Shown here piece by piece: positions 26,624-34,289 of a stretch of 64,000 nt of DNA (positions are counted from its first letter, which is position 1; the number at the start of each line of letters is the position of its first letter). Source of the stretch: Arthrobacter sp. CDRTa11 (GTDB taxonomy: Bacteria; Actinomycetota; Actinomycetes; Actinomycetales; Micrococcaceae); the NCBI RefSeq assembly GCF_026427775.1, contig NZ_CP044532.1:5097233-5161232 (forward strand), written 5' to 3'. The notes under the pieces were generated by a model. The model saw only the letters and a list, made by a program, of their open reading frames with translations, did no database searches and was not told where the DNA came from. Made by a program: the position numbers and the translations under genes.

Positions 26624-28140
26624 GCCTTGCCTTGCTGTTGAATTTGGGGCTCTTGGACTTGGGGCTGTTGAATTTCAGGCTCTTGGCCGGGGGGCTGGTG
26701 GATGTGGCTGTTGCTGGGTGGGAGCGGTTGTACAGGTGCCCCGCCAGCGGAATCCGGCCTGCCGGGCTGCCCGGCCTCCCGGTCACCAGGCCAGGTCAGC
26801 AGCGCCCGAACCCGCCAGCCGTGTCCGCTCCGGCCGGCCTCCACCGTGCCCGAATAGATCCGTGCCCGCTCCGCCATCCCCGCGAGCCCCTGGCCAGACC
26901 CGACACCAATGCCGGGCCCCACACCGGGCCCGGGCCCACCACCGGGCCCCGGGCCCGGTCCGAACGCGGAACCCGGGCCGGCTCCGCCAGGTTCAGAAGA
27001 GCCCTGCGCGGCATGCCCGGTGCCGTCGTCGAGCACGTCTATGGTCACGGTTGAGCCGGCACGGACAATGCCCACGTCCACGCGGCTGAGCGAGCGGCCG
27101 TACCGCAGCACATTCGTGAGGGATTCCTGCACGATCCGGTAGACCGTCAGCTGGAACGCCGCATCCTGGGGCAGCGCAGGGCCGGTGTGCGAGTAGTGCA
27201 GAGGGAGGCCGGCCGTGCGGAATCCCTCCAGCAGCTTGGCCAGGCTGTCTCCTGATGCGAGCGGTTGGCGTGGCGCGTTCCCCTGGGCGTCGTCCCGCAG
27301 GACACCCAGCACCCGCCGCATGTCGCCCAGGGCCATCCGGCCGGTACGGGAGAGCTCACTGAGGACTTCGCCGGCGCGGTCGGGACTTTTCCTGACCACG
27401 ACGGCGGCGCCGTCCGACAGGCTGATCATCACCGTCAGCGAGTGCGCCACGACGTCGTGCATTTCGCGGGCGATCCGGTTCCGTTCGTTGACAGAGGCCA
27501 GGCTAGCCGTGCGGGCCGCCCAGGCGGCGATTTCCTGTTCGTGTTCCCGCCGCTGCCGCACGGAGATTCCGATGCCGGTGGCAATGACGTTGGAGAGCGC
27601 AATGGTGGCACCGGTGGCGATGCTGGTCAGGAGGTGGAAGTCCCCCGGATTGGCTCCCGGGTCATGGACAAAGGAATTTTCCATGGGGCCGACGGCGGCC
27701 AGAAGGTACAGCAGGGCCAGCGGCGCCGTAGCCAATGCCAGCGTCATCAGAGCGAACCGCCTCGTGTGCACCACTGCCACCGCGTACAGCGAGAACCATA
27801 GCCCGGCGGAAACATTGGAGCCCCAGGGATGGAGAAGCGTAACGGCCACTTCCATCACGGCCACAAAGGCCACCAGTGCCACAGGGTACGAGCGCCGGAA
27901 GAACATGGCTCCGGCCACCATGAGGAGGAGGGCGGCTGCCAGCCAACTGCCGGACATCACGGCATCCACCACCGTGGGGGCCACCAGCAGCGCATAGCTG
28001 AGGGCAACCAGCCCGTCCATCACCCGGGGGTGCTGGAAGAGGTAGCGGCGGATCGTGCCGCGGCGCTTGGCTGTGATCTCGGCAAAGGACGCGTCGGCCT
28101 GGCCGGCCGGCGCGTCCTTTACAGGTACTGCATGGGTCAT
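26620..28140 (-). CDS. Sensor histidine kinase (HisKA_3/DesK type) with Gly-Pro insert
   Basis: 506 residues. Five to six N-terminal membrane segments (~40-195), a dimerisation and phosphotransfer helix with His about residue 228 (REMHDVVAHSLTVM), then the ATP-binding domain (QESLTNVLRYG as N box, DVLDDGTG as G1, GSGQGLAGMAERA as G2). Between G1 and G2 lies a Gly/Pro-rich low-complexity insert (~residues 380-415), and the C-terminus (~475-503) is a Gln/Pro/Glu repeat (QEPEIQQPQVQEPQI). Partner of the response regulator with which it overlaps by 4 bp. Confidence 0.92.
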   Translation of the reverse strand: MTHAVPVKDAPAGQADASFAEITAKRRGTIRRYLFQHPRVMDGLVALSYALLVAPTVVDAVMSGSWLAAALLLMVAGAMFFRRSYPVALVAFVAVMEVAVTLLHPWGSNVSAGLWFSLYAVAVVHTRRFALMTLALATAPLALLYLLAAVGPMENSFVHDPGANPGDFHLLTSIATGATIALSNVIATGIGISVRQRREHEQEIAAWAARTASLASVNERNRIAREMHDVVAHSLTVMISLSDGAAVVVRKSPDRAGEVLSELSRTGRMALGDMRRVLGVLRDDAQGNAPRQPLASGDSLAKLLEGFRTAGLPLHYSHTGPALPQDAAFQLTVYRIVQESLTNVLRYGRSLSRVDVGIVRAGSTVTIDVLDDGTGHAAQGSSEPGGAGPGSAFGPGPGPGGGPGPGVGPGIGVGSGQGLAGMAERARIYSGTVEAGRSGHGWRVRALLTWPGDREAGQPGRPDSAGGAPVQPLPPSNSHIHQPPGQEPEIQQPQVQEPQIQQQGKA

Positions 28141-28165
28141 GGGTTGAGCCTAGGCGAGCGGCCGC

Positions 28166-29068
28166 CTAAACATCACGTTTCTTCAGCACGACGGCGGCGA
28201 GCACCACCGGGATAACCACCCAGGCGCCCAGGACCAGGGCCGCCTGCCAGACTTCAAGGGTGTCGGGCGCGTGCTGGACGGCTGTTATGGCCTCTACCGT
28301 ATTGCCGGGCAGGTACTTGCGTGTCTGGACAAAGAAGTCGCCCGGAATCAGCTGGAACGCAATCGGCGCCACAAAGAACAGGCCAACGAGGCTCATGATG
28401 CCGCCGGCCGAGTTCCGGAGCAGGGATCCCAGTGCCATGCCAATAGCGGCAACGGCTGCGACGTAGACGCTGTTGACGAGCAGCAACTTCACCGACTGGG
28501 AGCTGGACAGGTCCAGCTTGAGGTCGTAGTTGTCCAGGATTGGCAGGGCCACCAAACCAGCGAGGTACACCGAGACCGCGGTGACAATGAACGCGGTCAG
28601 CATCACCACCAGCAGTTTGGCTATGAAGGCCGGCGTCCGCTTCGGCACCGCTGCAAAGGTGGAGCGCGCCATCCCCGTTGCGAACTCGGAGCTCATCAGA
28701 AGTACGCCAAGCGATCCCAGGATGAGCTGGGCGAACGGAATGGCGGAGGTGGGGACGGTGATGGCCGGGTCCCCGCCCTGGGCGGCAAGCGCTGCGGCGG
28801 CTTGCGGGTCCCGCAATGCTTCCTCGGCGAACTGGCCAACACCCCAGGCTGAGAGCGCTCCGAAGCCAACCATTACCAGGATGGTGCAGCCGAGCAGGAT
28901 GAGCGTGGAGAGCAGGGTGCGGAACTTGATGAATTCGGAGTTCAGCACGCGGAGGAAGGAGGGGCCCGGGCCGGTGCTGGTGGCGTCGCCGGGCAGTTTT
29001 CCGGAAACGACGGCGCCCGCATGCGCCCCGCGGCGGGAAGGCTTGGGGTCGAGGGTGGTTGAGCTCAT
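28166..29068 (-). CDS. ABC-2 type transporter permease
   Basis: 300 residues with six hydrophobic segments after a ~40-residue cytoplasmic N-terminus; MSSEFATGMARSTFAAVPKR is typical of ABC-2 permeases of the NatB/BcrB type. GGAGG stands 9 bp before the ATG. It sits 2 bp downstream of the ATPase gene and upstream of a two-component system, so this looks like an exporter responding to envelope stress or a peptide antibiotic. The substrate cannot be told. Confidence 0.9.
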   Translation of the reverse strand: MSSTTLDPKPSRRGAHAGAVVSGKLPGDATSTGPGPSFLRVLNSEFIKFRTLLSTLILLGCTILVMVGFGALSAWGVGQFAEEALRDPQAAAALAAQGGDPAITVPTSAIPFAQLILGSLGVLLMSSEFATGMARSTFAAVPKRTPAFIAKLLVVMLTAFIVTAVSVYLAGLVALPILDNYDLKLDLSSSQSVKLLLVNSVYVAAVAAIGMALGSLLRNSAGGIMSLVGLFFVAPIAFQLIPGDFFVQTRKYLPGNTVEAITAVQHAPDTLEVWQAALVLGAWVVIPVVLAAVVLKKRDV

Positions 29069-29070
29069 AA

Positions 29071-30015
29071 TCAGTTGCCTCCGGACTGGACGGGAGCAGT
29101 GTCCCCCGTGGTGATCAGCGAGTGGTATTCGACCTCATCCTTGGTCAGCTCCATGTAGGCCTCCTCAAGGCTTGCCTGCAGCGGGGTCAGTTCGTAGATC
29201 ATGACGTGGCTGTCCAGCGCGGCGCGGGCGATCCGGCGCGGGTCCAGGCCGGTAACTTCGAGCAGCTCGTTTTCCTGCAGCTCAATGGAGACACCGTCCC
29301 CTGCGAGCAGCTGCATCAGCTGGTCCGGCTGGTCAGTCCGGACGCGGGTACGGATCCGGCCCTTGCCGTTGATAATGTCCCGGATCGGCGCATCGGCGAT
29401 GATCCTCCCGCGGCCGATCACAATGAGGTGGTCCGCGGTGACAGCCATTTCGCTCATCAGGTGGCTGGACAGGAACACGGTGCGTCCCTCCGAGGCCAGG
29501 TACTTGACCAGGTTCCGGACCCAGACCACACCCTCCGGGTCGAGGCCATTGACGGGCTCGTCCAGGATGACGGTCTGCGGGTCCCCCAGCAGGGCAGCAG
29601 CAATTCCGAGCCGCTGTCCCATGCCGAGCGAAAAGCCGCCCACCTTCTTCTTGGCCACTTCTGCCAGGCCCGTCATTTCGATGACCTCGTGCACCCTCTT
29701 CTTCGGAATGCTGTGCGTGGCGGCCATGGCCCTCAGGTGGTTGTAAGCCGAGCGGCTGGTGTGGACGGCCTTGGCGTCCAGCAGCGCCCCGACGTCGCGC
29801 AGTGGCGCGGCGTGCCTGGCAAACGGTGCGCCGTTGACGGTCACCGTGCCCGACGTCGGACGGTCCAGTCCCATGATCATGCGCATGGTGGTGGATTTAC
29901 CGGCGCCGTTGGGGCCCAGGAAGCCTGTCACCCGTCCTGCCTGGACGGTGAAGTCGACTCCGGCGACGGCGGTCTTCTCGCCGTACACCTTGGTCAGGCC
30001 TTTTGCCTCGATCAT
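29071..30015 (-). CDS. ABC transporter ATP-binding protein
   Basis: 314 residues: Walker A GPNGAGKST, signature FSLGMGQRLGIA, Walker B VILDEPVNGLDPEG and the switch His in FLSSHLMSE. The C-terminal ~90 residues are the extension seen in NatA/BcrA-type subunits that pair with ABC-2 permeases. First gene of the operon with permease, sensor kinase and regulator. AAGGA lies upstream of the ATG. Confidence 0.95.
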   Translation of the reverse strand: MIEAKGLTKVYGEKTAVAGVDFTVQAGRVTGFLGPNGAGKSTTMRMIMGLDRPTSGTVTVNGAPFARHAAPLRDVGALLDAKAVHTSRSAYNHLRAMAATHSIPKKRVHEVIEMTGLAEVAKKKVGGFSLGMGQRLGIAAALLGDPQTVILDEPVNGLDPEGVVWVRNLVKYLASEGRTVFLSSHLMSEMAVTADHLIVIGRGRIIADAPIRDIINGKGRIRTRVRTDQPDQLMQLLAGDGVSIELQENELLEVTGLDPRRIARAALDSHVMIYELTPLQASLEEAYMELTKDEVEYHSLITTGDTAPVQSGGN

Positions 30016-30122
30016 GGGAAGGTTCCTTCGAACAGCAGCTTTGGGCTGCGGGATGCGGGGAAGTTTTGGTGTGCATCCTCAACGCTACCGACGGAAGCTG
30101 CCGATTTCGCCGGTCTCAGGGA

Positions 30123-30140
30123 TGATTCAGGGTTGAATCA
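30123..30140. promoter_or_regulatory. Inverted repeat TGATTCA-N4-TGAATCA upstream of the ABC/two-component operon
   Basis: A perfect 7-4-7 inverted repeat about 110-125 bp before the ATPase start, inside the 219-bp gap 30016-30234. NarL-type regulators bind short inverted repeats, so this may be the operator through which the operon-encoded regulator acts. No clear -35/-10 was identified. Confidence 0.4.
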
Positions 30141-30234
30141 GGGTAGTCCGCATGGATGACCGGCACCAGCTCTTTTGGCTGTTGTTCCCGTTAGGCCGGC
30201 ACCACGTTTTTCAATTTTCAGGACAGGTTTTCCC

Positions 30235-31731
30235 TCAGGACATCGGTGAGTAGTACGTCAGAGCATGCCGTTCCACCCGGAAGTCAGCCCTGCGGACTCC
30301 CGCCAGTGCCTCGCCGTCCACGGCCAGCACCATGGGTGAACCGCCGGACTCAATGCGCAGGCTGGTGGCCTCGCTCAGGTGGGTGATCCGCGACGTGGCC
30401 ACCGTACCGGTCAGGACGGACCAGAGCAGGCGGAGCCGGGCGAACAATTCGTCGGCGGTGATCATGCGGACGTCAAGGACGCCGTCATCCAGGACCGGAC
30501 GCACCAGGGGAGCATGGTCCCTGGGGTAGTACCGGCCGCGCCCAATGTAGGCAATCCAGAGTTTGCGCCTCACCCCGTCAACCTTCAGCGTGGTGGGCGT
30601 TCCGGCTGCGAACGTCCGGAACATGGCCACAACTCCGGCGAGCGGCTTGCCCAGCGCCGGCTGCAGCTGCTCACGGCGCCGCACCAGATTCGGATACAGG
30701 CCGATGCTCGCAGTGTTGAGCATCACCAGCTCGGCAGTCTCCGGGTTTTCTGGAAGACCCCGCTCCACGGAAACTATCCCGACGTCGGCAAGAGCCGCTT
30801 CCCCGCTCCCGGCGGCAGCCAGGGCCGCCTTGAGGGACCCTGTGCCGGCGTCCCTTGCAAAGTGATTGAGGGTACCTCCGGGCAGGACCAGCAAGGGCAG
30901 CGAATGCTGGATCGCGGCAGCAGCCGCGGTGCCAACGGTTCCGTCGCCGCCCCAAACTCCCAGCGCAACGGTTCCTGGAAAGCGGGCGGTCGACTGGAGC
31001 TCCTCCTCCAGCTTCTCTCCCGCCTCGACAGTATTTATGTACGCCTTTGGGAATACTTCCTGGAGTGCCACCGCCGTCTCAGTCGTAAAGGATCCACCGA
31101 GCGTGTTCACCACAATGCTGAGTCCGTCACCGCCGGGCAGTTGCGGGGCTGAGGTCCGGCTGCGGGCGGTTTCAGGGAAGGGAGGACGGACCGGCCACCA
31201 CTTTCGGGTGATGAGTGCTGCCCCCGCCCCGATGGCGGAACCGAACAGGACATCGGACGGCCAGTGTGCGCCGGTATGGACCCGTGAGTAGGCAACCCCA
31301 GCCGCCACCGGGGCCAGGGCCATGCCCAGCGACGGTCTGACCAGGCCTGCCCCCACCGCGAATGCAATCGCCGATGCGGAATGTCCGGACGGCATAGACG
31401 AACTGGTGGGCTGGGGATGCACAAACCGGAAAACAGGAAGGTGTTCCGGCAGCGGACGGGCCCGCGGCAGCAGGGTCTTGAACCCTATATTGGTCACGGC
31501 CGACGCCACAGCCTGCGCGATGAGTCCGTGCAGTGCGGCCCGCCGCGGCTTTCCGGGAAAGGCAGCCATCACCGCGGCCGCACCCATCCACAGCTTGCCG
31601 TGGTTGGCGGACGCGGAGAGACGGCGGAAAAAGGTGTCGTGGTTTCCGCCAGGGAAGTCTGAAACAGCCCGGACCAGGTGCCGGTCAAAGCGACTGATCC
31701 AGCCCGGGCTTCTGCCCCACATCCTGCGCAT
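30235..31731 (-). CDS. PAP2 phosphatase - diacylglycerol kinase fusion
   Basis: 498 residues with two enzymes joined. The first ~190 residues are a PAP2 lipid phosphatase with its three motifs: KTLLPRARP, PSGHS and SRVHTGAHWPSD, in a membrane domain. From ~205 on is a diacylglycerol/lipid kinase catalytic domain (GGDGTVGTAA, LPGGTLNHFARD). Opposite activities on lipid phosphates in one chain suggest control of undecaprenyl or phosphatidyl lipid pools. Fusions of this kind are known in actinobacteria. Stands alone on the strand. Confidence 0.88.
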   Translation of the reverse strand: MRRMWGRSPGWISRFDRHLVRAVSDFPGGNHDTFFRRLSASANHGKLWMGAAAVMAAFPGKPRRAALHGLIAQAVASAVTNIGFKTLLPRARPLPEHLPVFRFVHPQPTSSSMPSGHSASAIAFAVGAGLVRPSLGMALAPVAAGVAYSRVHTGAHWPSDVLFGSAIGAGAALITRKWWPVRPPFPETARSRTSAPQLPGGDGLSIVVNTLGGSFTTETAVALQEVFPKAYINTVEAGEKLEEELQSTARFPGTVALGVWGGDGTVGTAAAAAIQHSLPLLVLPGGTLNHFARDAGTGSLKAALAAAGSGEAALADVGIVSVERGLPENPETAELVMLNTASIGLYPNLVRRREQLQPALGKPLAGVVAMFRTFAAGTPTTLKVDGVRRKLWIAYIGRGRYYPRDHAPLVRPVLDDGVLDVRMITADELFARLRLLWSVLTGTVATSRITHLSEATSLRIESGGSPMVLAVDGEALAGVRRADFRVERHALTYYSPMS

Positions 31732-31826
31732 GTCCCCACCATACCGCCGGATTCCGCGGCCCTTCGCCTGCCTCGCAGCCCGTTACGGGTAAACCTGCCG
31801 CAGGCAGAGATGAATCCCGCCCGGAG

Positions 31827-33023
31827 CTACTTGGACGGCAGCGGTTTGGCTGCCCCGGCAAGCAGGAGCGCCACCACGATGGGGGCGAGGATCGCCAGCA
31901 GCGCCAGGTGGATTCCCGTGAGGTCCCCCAGGTATCCGAGCAGCGGGGGCCCAGCCAGGAAGGAGACATACCCCAAAGTGGATACAACGGAAACCCTTGC
32001 AGCCGCGCGCTTTGGGTCATCCGCCGCCGCGGACATTCCCATGGGGAACGTCAGGGCGGCACCGACGCCCCACAGCGCAGCTCCCACTGCCGCAAGCCAC
32101 ACGTTTCCGGCCAGCACAAACAGGCAAAGCCCGGCTGCTGCGGCCGCCATGCTGGCCCGCAGGACAACCACACGGCCATAAATGTCGATCACGCGGCCGC
32201 CAAAGAAGCGCATGGCCGTCATGGCAAGGACAAAGAGGGCAAACATCAGGGCGCCCGTGGACTCTGTGGTGTGGAGCCCGTCTACCGAGGCCTTGGCGAT
32301 CCAGTCATTGCCGGCACCTTCGGTCAGGGTCGCTCCCAGTACCACCACCCCGATCAGCAGGGTCCGGCTGTCTCGCCAGGCAGAGGGCCCCTTGGCTGGC
32401 TTCGGTTCACCGTCGGCAGGAACAGCGGCGGGAAGATGAGGGAGGAAATAGCGCGGCATCAGCAGGGCCACCAGGCCCACGGCGCCGGCGATGACCAACA
32501 GGTGAACCGGCAGGCCAATTCCCAGGTTGGACAGGCCAGCACCGATCAACGCTCCCACAAACGCTCCACCGCTGAATGCGGCATGGAACTGCGGCATGAT
32601 GGTGCGCCTGAGCCGGTGTTCGACGTCGGCCCCTTCGATGTTTTGGGCGACATCCCACAGACCAATCCCGATTCCGAAGAAGAACAGGCAAACGGCGGTG
32701 CCGGCAACGGATTCAGCGAGGAGTGACAGGGCAATGCCGACGCCTGACAGCGTTACCAGGACGCCCGCGGCGCGTACCGTGTTGGCCGTCCCGAGCTTGC
32801 CCACCACGAGCCCTGCGGTGGGCAGTGCGATCAGTGAACCGATGGCTGTGCACAGCAGGAGCGTGCCCATTTGTCCCGACGTCAGATGCAGCGTTTCGGT
32901 CACTGCGGGGATCCGGGCAGCCCAGCTGGCAAAAACCAGGCCGTTGATTCCGAAGACCACGAATGTGGCTATTGCTGCTGCCTTCAGGGCCGGTCCGGCT
33001 GTGGTGCTGGTATTGATGCTCAT
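31827..33023 (-). CDS. MFS transporter
   Basis: 398 residues with 12 hydrophobic segments and no extra domain; GLVVGKLGTANTVRAAGV resembles the family loop 2-3 motif, and LWGVGAALTFPMGMSAAADD is typical of the YbjJ-like branch. Its ATG overlaps the stop of the DeoR-type regulator (ATGA), so it is probably regulated by it. Substrate unknown, likely a small metabolite. Confidence 0.88.
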   Translation of the reverse strand: MSINTSTTAGPALKAAAIATFVVFGINGLVFASWAARIPAVTETLHLTSGQMGTLLLCTAIGSLIALPTAGLVVGKLGTANTVRAAGVLVTLSGVGIALSLLAESVAGTAVCLFFFGIGIGLWDVAQNIEGADVEHRLRRTIMPQFHAAFSGGAFVGALIGAGLSNLGIGLPVHLLVIAGAVGLVALLMPRYFLPHLPAAVPADGEPKPAKGPSAWRDSRTLLIGVVVLGATLTEGAGNDWIAKASVDGLHTTESTGALMFALFVLAMTAMRFFGGRVIDIYGRVVVLRASMAAAAAGLCLFVLAGNVWLAAVGAALWGVGAALTFPMGMSAAADDPKRAAARVSVVSTLGYVSFLAGPPLLGYLGDLTGIHLALLAILAPIVVALLLAGAAKPLPSK

Positions 33024-33793
33024 ACATTCACTACTTCCACCGAGAGGTTGTTGAGCTGCGCGAGTTCCTGCACAGTAAGGTCCTTTTCAGTCACGATCAC
33101 GTCCACGAGGTCCAGTTCGGCCACCAGCGCCATCGCCTTGGCATTCCATTTGGAGCCAGCGCAGGCAACAATCACCCGCCCCGAAGACTCCAGCCCGGCC
33201 CGCTTCACCGCGGCGTCGTCCAGGTCGTGCGCCAGCAGCCCGTCCTTGAGGTTCAAGGCGCAGGGTGTGACTACAGCGCTGTCAAAGCGGAGGGACCTGA
33301 TGTTCGATTCCGCCATCGGTCCCCGGAAGCAGAGTTCGCCCGGGACGAGGCTCCCGCCAGGCAGGAGCAGCGAGGGACGTTGCCCGGCATTCCGGTCCTC
33401 GGCTGTTACCGCATTCAGGGAACGCAGGGACATGGGCATCAGGGTCAGCTGCCGGCCCCGCAGGGTCCTGGCGATTTCCGTGGCGGTTGTGCCGCTGTCC
33501 AACCACACGCGTTCCTGGTCCCGCAGCAATCCGGCCACACCGGCAGCGATACGCAGTTTGATGTCCTGGTCTTCAAGTTCACGCTGACCGTAGCCGGGGT
33601 TCTCCCCGCCCACGATGAGGCTCCTTGCACCGCCGTGGATCCGGCGAAGAACGCCGTGCGCTGCGAGCACTTCAAGATCGCGCCGGATGGTTGCTCCTGA
33701 GGCGTCGCAGGCCGCCGTCAGGTCCTCAACGCTCACTTCCGCCCGCTCGCGCAGGAGTTCCCCGATCAGCCGGTGGCGCTCATCGGTCTTCAT
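33020..33793 (-). CDS. DeoR/GlpR-family transcriptional regulator
   Basis: 257 residues from ATG 33793. N-terminal winged helix-turn-helix (RHRLIGELLRERAEVSVEDL, SGATIRRDLEVLAAHGVLRR) and a C-terminal sugar-phosphate-isomerase-like effector domain (WLDSGTTATEIARTLRG, FDSAVVTPCALNLKDGLLAHD). A TTG at 33799 is in frame, but the ATG has TAGCAT exactly 6 bases upstream, fitting a leaderless message. Divergent from the MORN-repeat gene, with an operator-like repeat between them. It probably represses the MFS gene, itself, or both. Confidence 0.9.
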   Translation of the reverse strand: MKTDERHRLIGELLRERAEVSVEDLTAACDASGATIRRDLEVLAAHGVLRRIHGGARSLIVGGENPGYGQRELEDQDIKLRIAAGVAGLLRDQERVWLDSGTTATEIARTLRGRQLTLMPMSLRSLNAVTAEDRNAGQRPSLLLPGGSLVPGELCFRGPMAESNIRSLRFDSAVVTPCALNLKDGLLAHDLDDAAVKRAGLESSGRVIVACAGSKWNAKAMALVAELDLVDVIVTEKDLTVQELAQLNNLSVEVVNV

Positions 33794-33799
33794 GCTCAA

Positions 33800-33805
33800 A
33801 TGCTA
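33800..33805 (-). promoter_or_regulatory. -10 element TAGCAT of the DeoR-type gene (leaderless)
   Basis: TAGCAT read on the minus strand fits TANNNT and ends 6 bases before the ATG at 33793, so transcription would begin at or next to the start codon. No good -35 hexamer is seen. Confidence 0.45.
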
Positions 33806-33810
33806 GCAAT

Positions 33811-33842
33811 ATTTGATCAATTAATCACGCGCTTGATCAAAT
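33811..33842. promoter_or_regulatory. Operator-like inverted repeat ATTTGATCAA-N12-TTGATCAAAT
   Basis: Two perfect 10-bp arms, each itself containing the palindrome TTGATCAA, 22 bp apart centre to centre (about two helical turns). They lie between the divergent regulator (33793) and MORN-repeat gene (33863), just upstream of both -10 elements. The layout suits a dimer-of-dimers DeoR-family repressor. Confidence 0.65.
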
Positions 33843-33850
33843 GATGGCGG

Positions 33851-33856
33851 TACAGT
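33851..33856 (+). promoter_or_regulatory. -10 element TACAGT of the MORN-repeat gene (leaderless)
   Basis: TACAGT fits TANNNT and ends 6 bases before the ATG at 33863; there is no Shine-Dalgarno sequence in between. It mirrors the arrangement on the other strand. Confidence 0.45.
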
Positions 33857-33862
33857 GGCTGC

Positions 33863-34207
33863 ATGGCTGATGAACTGTTCAAAGACGGCAAGGTATCGGG
33901 TACCGGTGAATACCTCAATGGTGAACGGCACGGCCGCTGGACGTTCTATTTCCGGAACGGTCAGGTGAAATCTGAAGCCGGATACGCCAACGGCCAGCTG
34001 GATGGACCGTGCGTCTGGTACCGCGAGGGCGGCGGACTGCTCCAGAAAGGCGCCTCCGTGGACGGCCAGCAGGACGGCTTCTGGCAGCGCTGGCACAGCA
34101 CCGGCGATGTGATGGATGAAGGAAATTACGACGCCGGACGCAAGGTAGGCGAATGGGTCACCTATGCAGCGGACGGCTCAGAGACCAGACGCAGGGCGTA
34201 TACGTAG
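33863..34207 (+). CDS. MORN-repeat protein (YwqK-like)
   Basis: 114 residues made of four to five degenerate MORN-type units of about 22 residues (GTGEYLNGERHGRWTFYFRN, SEAGYANGQLDGPCVWYREG, KGASVDGQQDGFWQRW, EGNYDAGRKVGEWVTY). Relatives are annotated as YwqK-family antitoxins of toxin-antitoxin systems, but no toxin gene is next to it here. Cytoplasmic, acidic. Divergent from the DeoR-type regulator and probably under its control through the operator at 33811-33842. Confidence 0.8.
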   Translation: MADELFKDGKVSGTGEYLNGERHGRWTFYFRNGQVKSEAGYANGQLDGPCVWYREGGGLLQKGASVDGQQDGFWQRWHSTGDVMDEGNYDAGRKVGEWVTYAADGSETRRRAYT

Positions 34208-34233
34208 CCAAACGCTCCCTCACTTTCTGCGGT

Positions 34234-34255
34234 AAAAATGCGAACGCTCTCGCAT
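34234..34255 (-). terminator. Rho-independent terminator of the ABC-F gene
   Basis: On the minus strand ATGCGA and TCGCAT form a 6-bp stem with a 6-base loop, directly followed by TTTTT. It lies 35 bp past the stop of the ABC-F gene. The stem is short, so strength is uncertain. Confidence 0.5.
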
Positions 34256-34289
34256 CAACCACCACTTCACTTGCCAGAGAGTATCCTTC

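Noticed and set aside
26550..28215. Long plus-strand frames opposite the histidine kinase and ABC genes.
   Set aside because: Antisense shadows common in high-GC coding DNA; the minus-strand genes have clear domains.
33863..34207. Calling a toxin-antitoxin pair at the MORN-repeat gene.
   Set aside because: No partner toxin frame on either side; the family name alone is not evidence.
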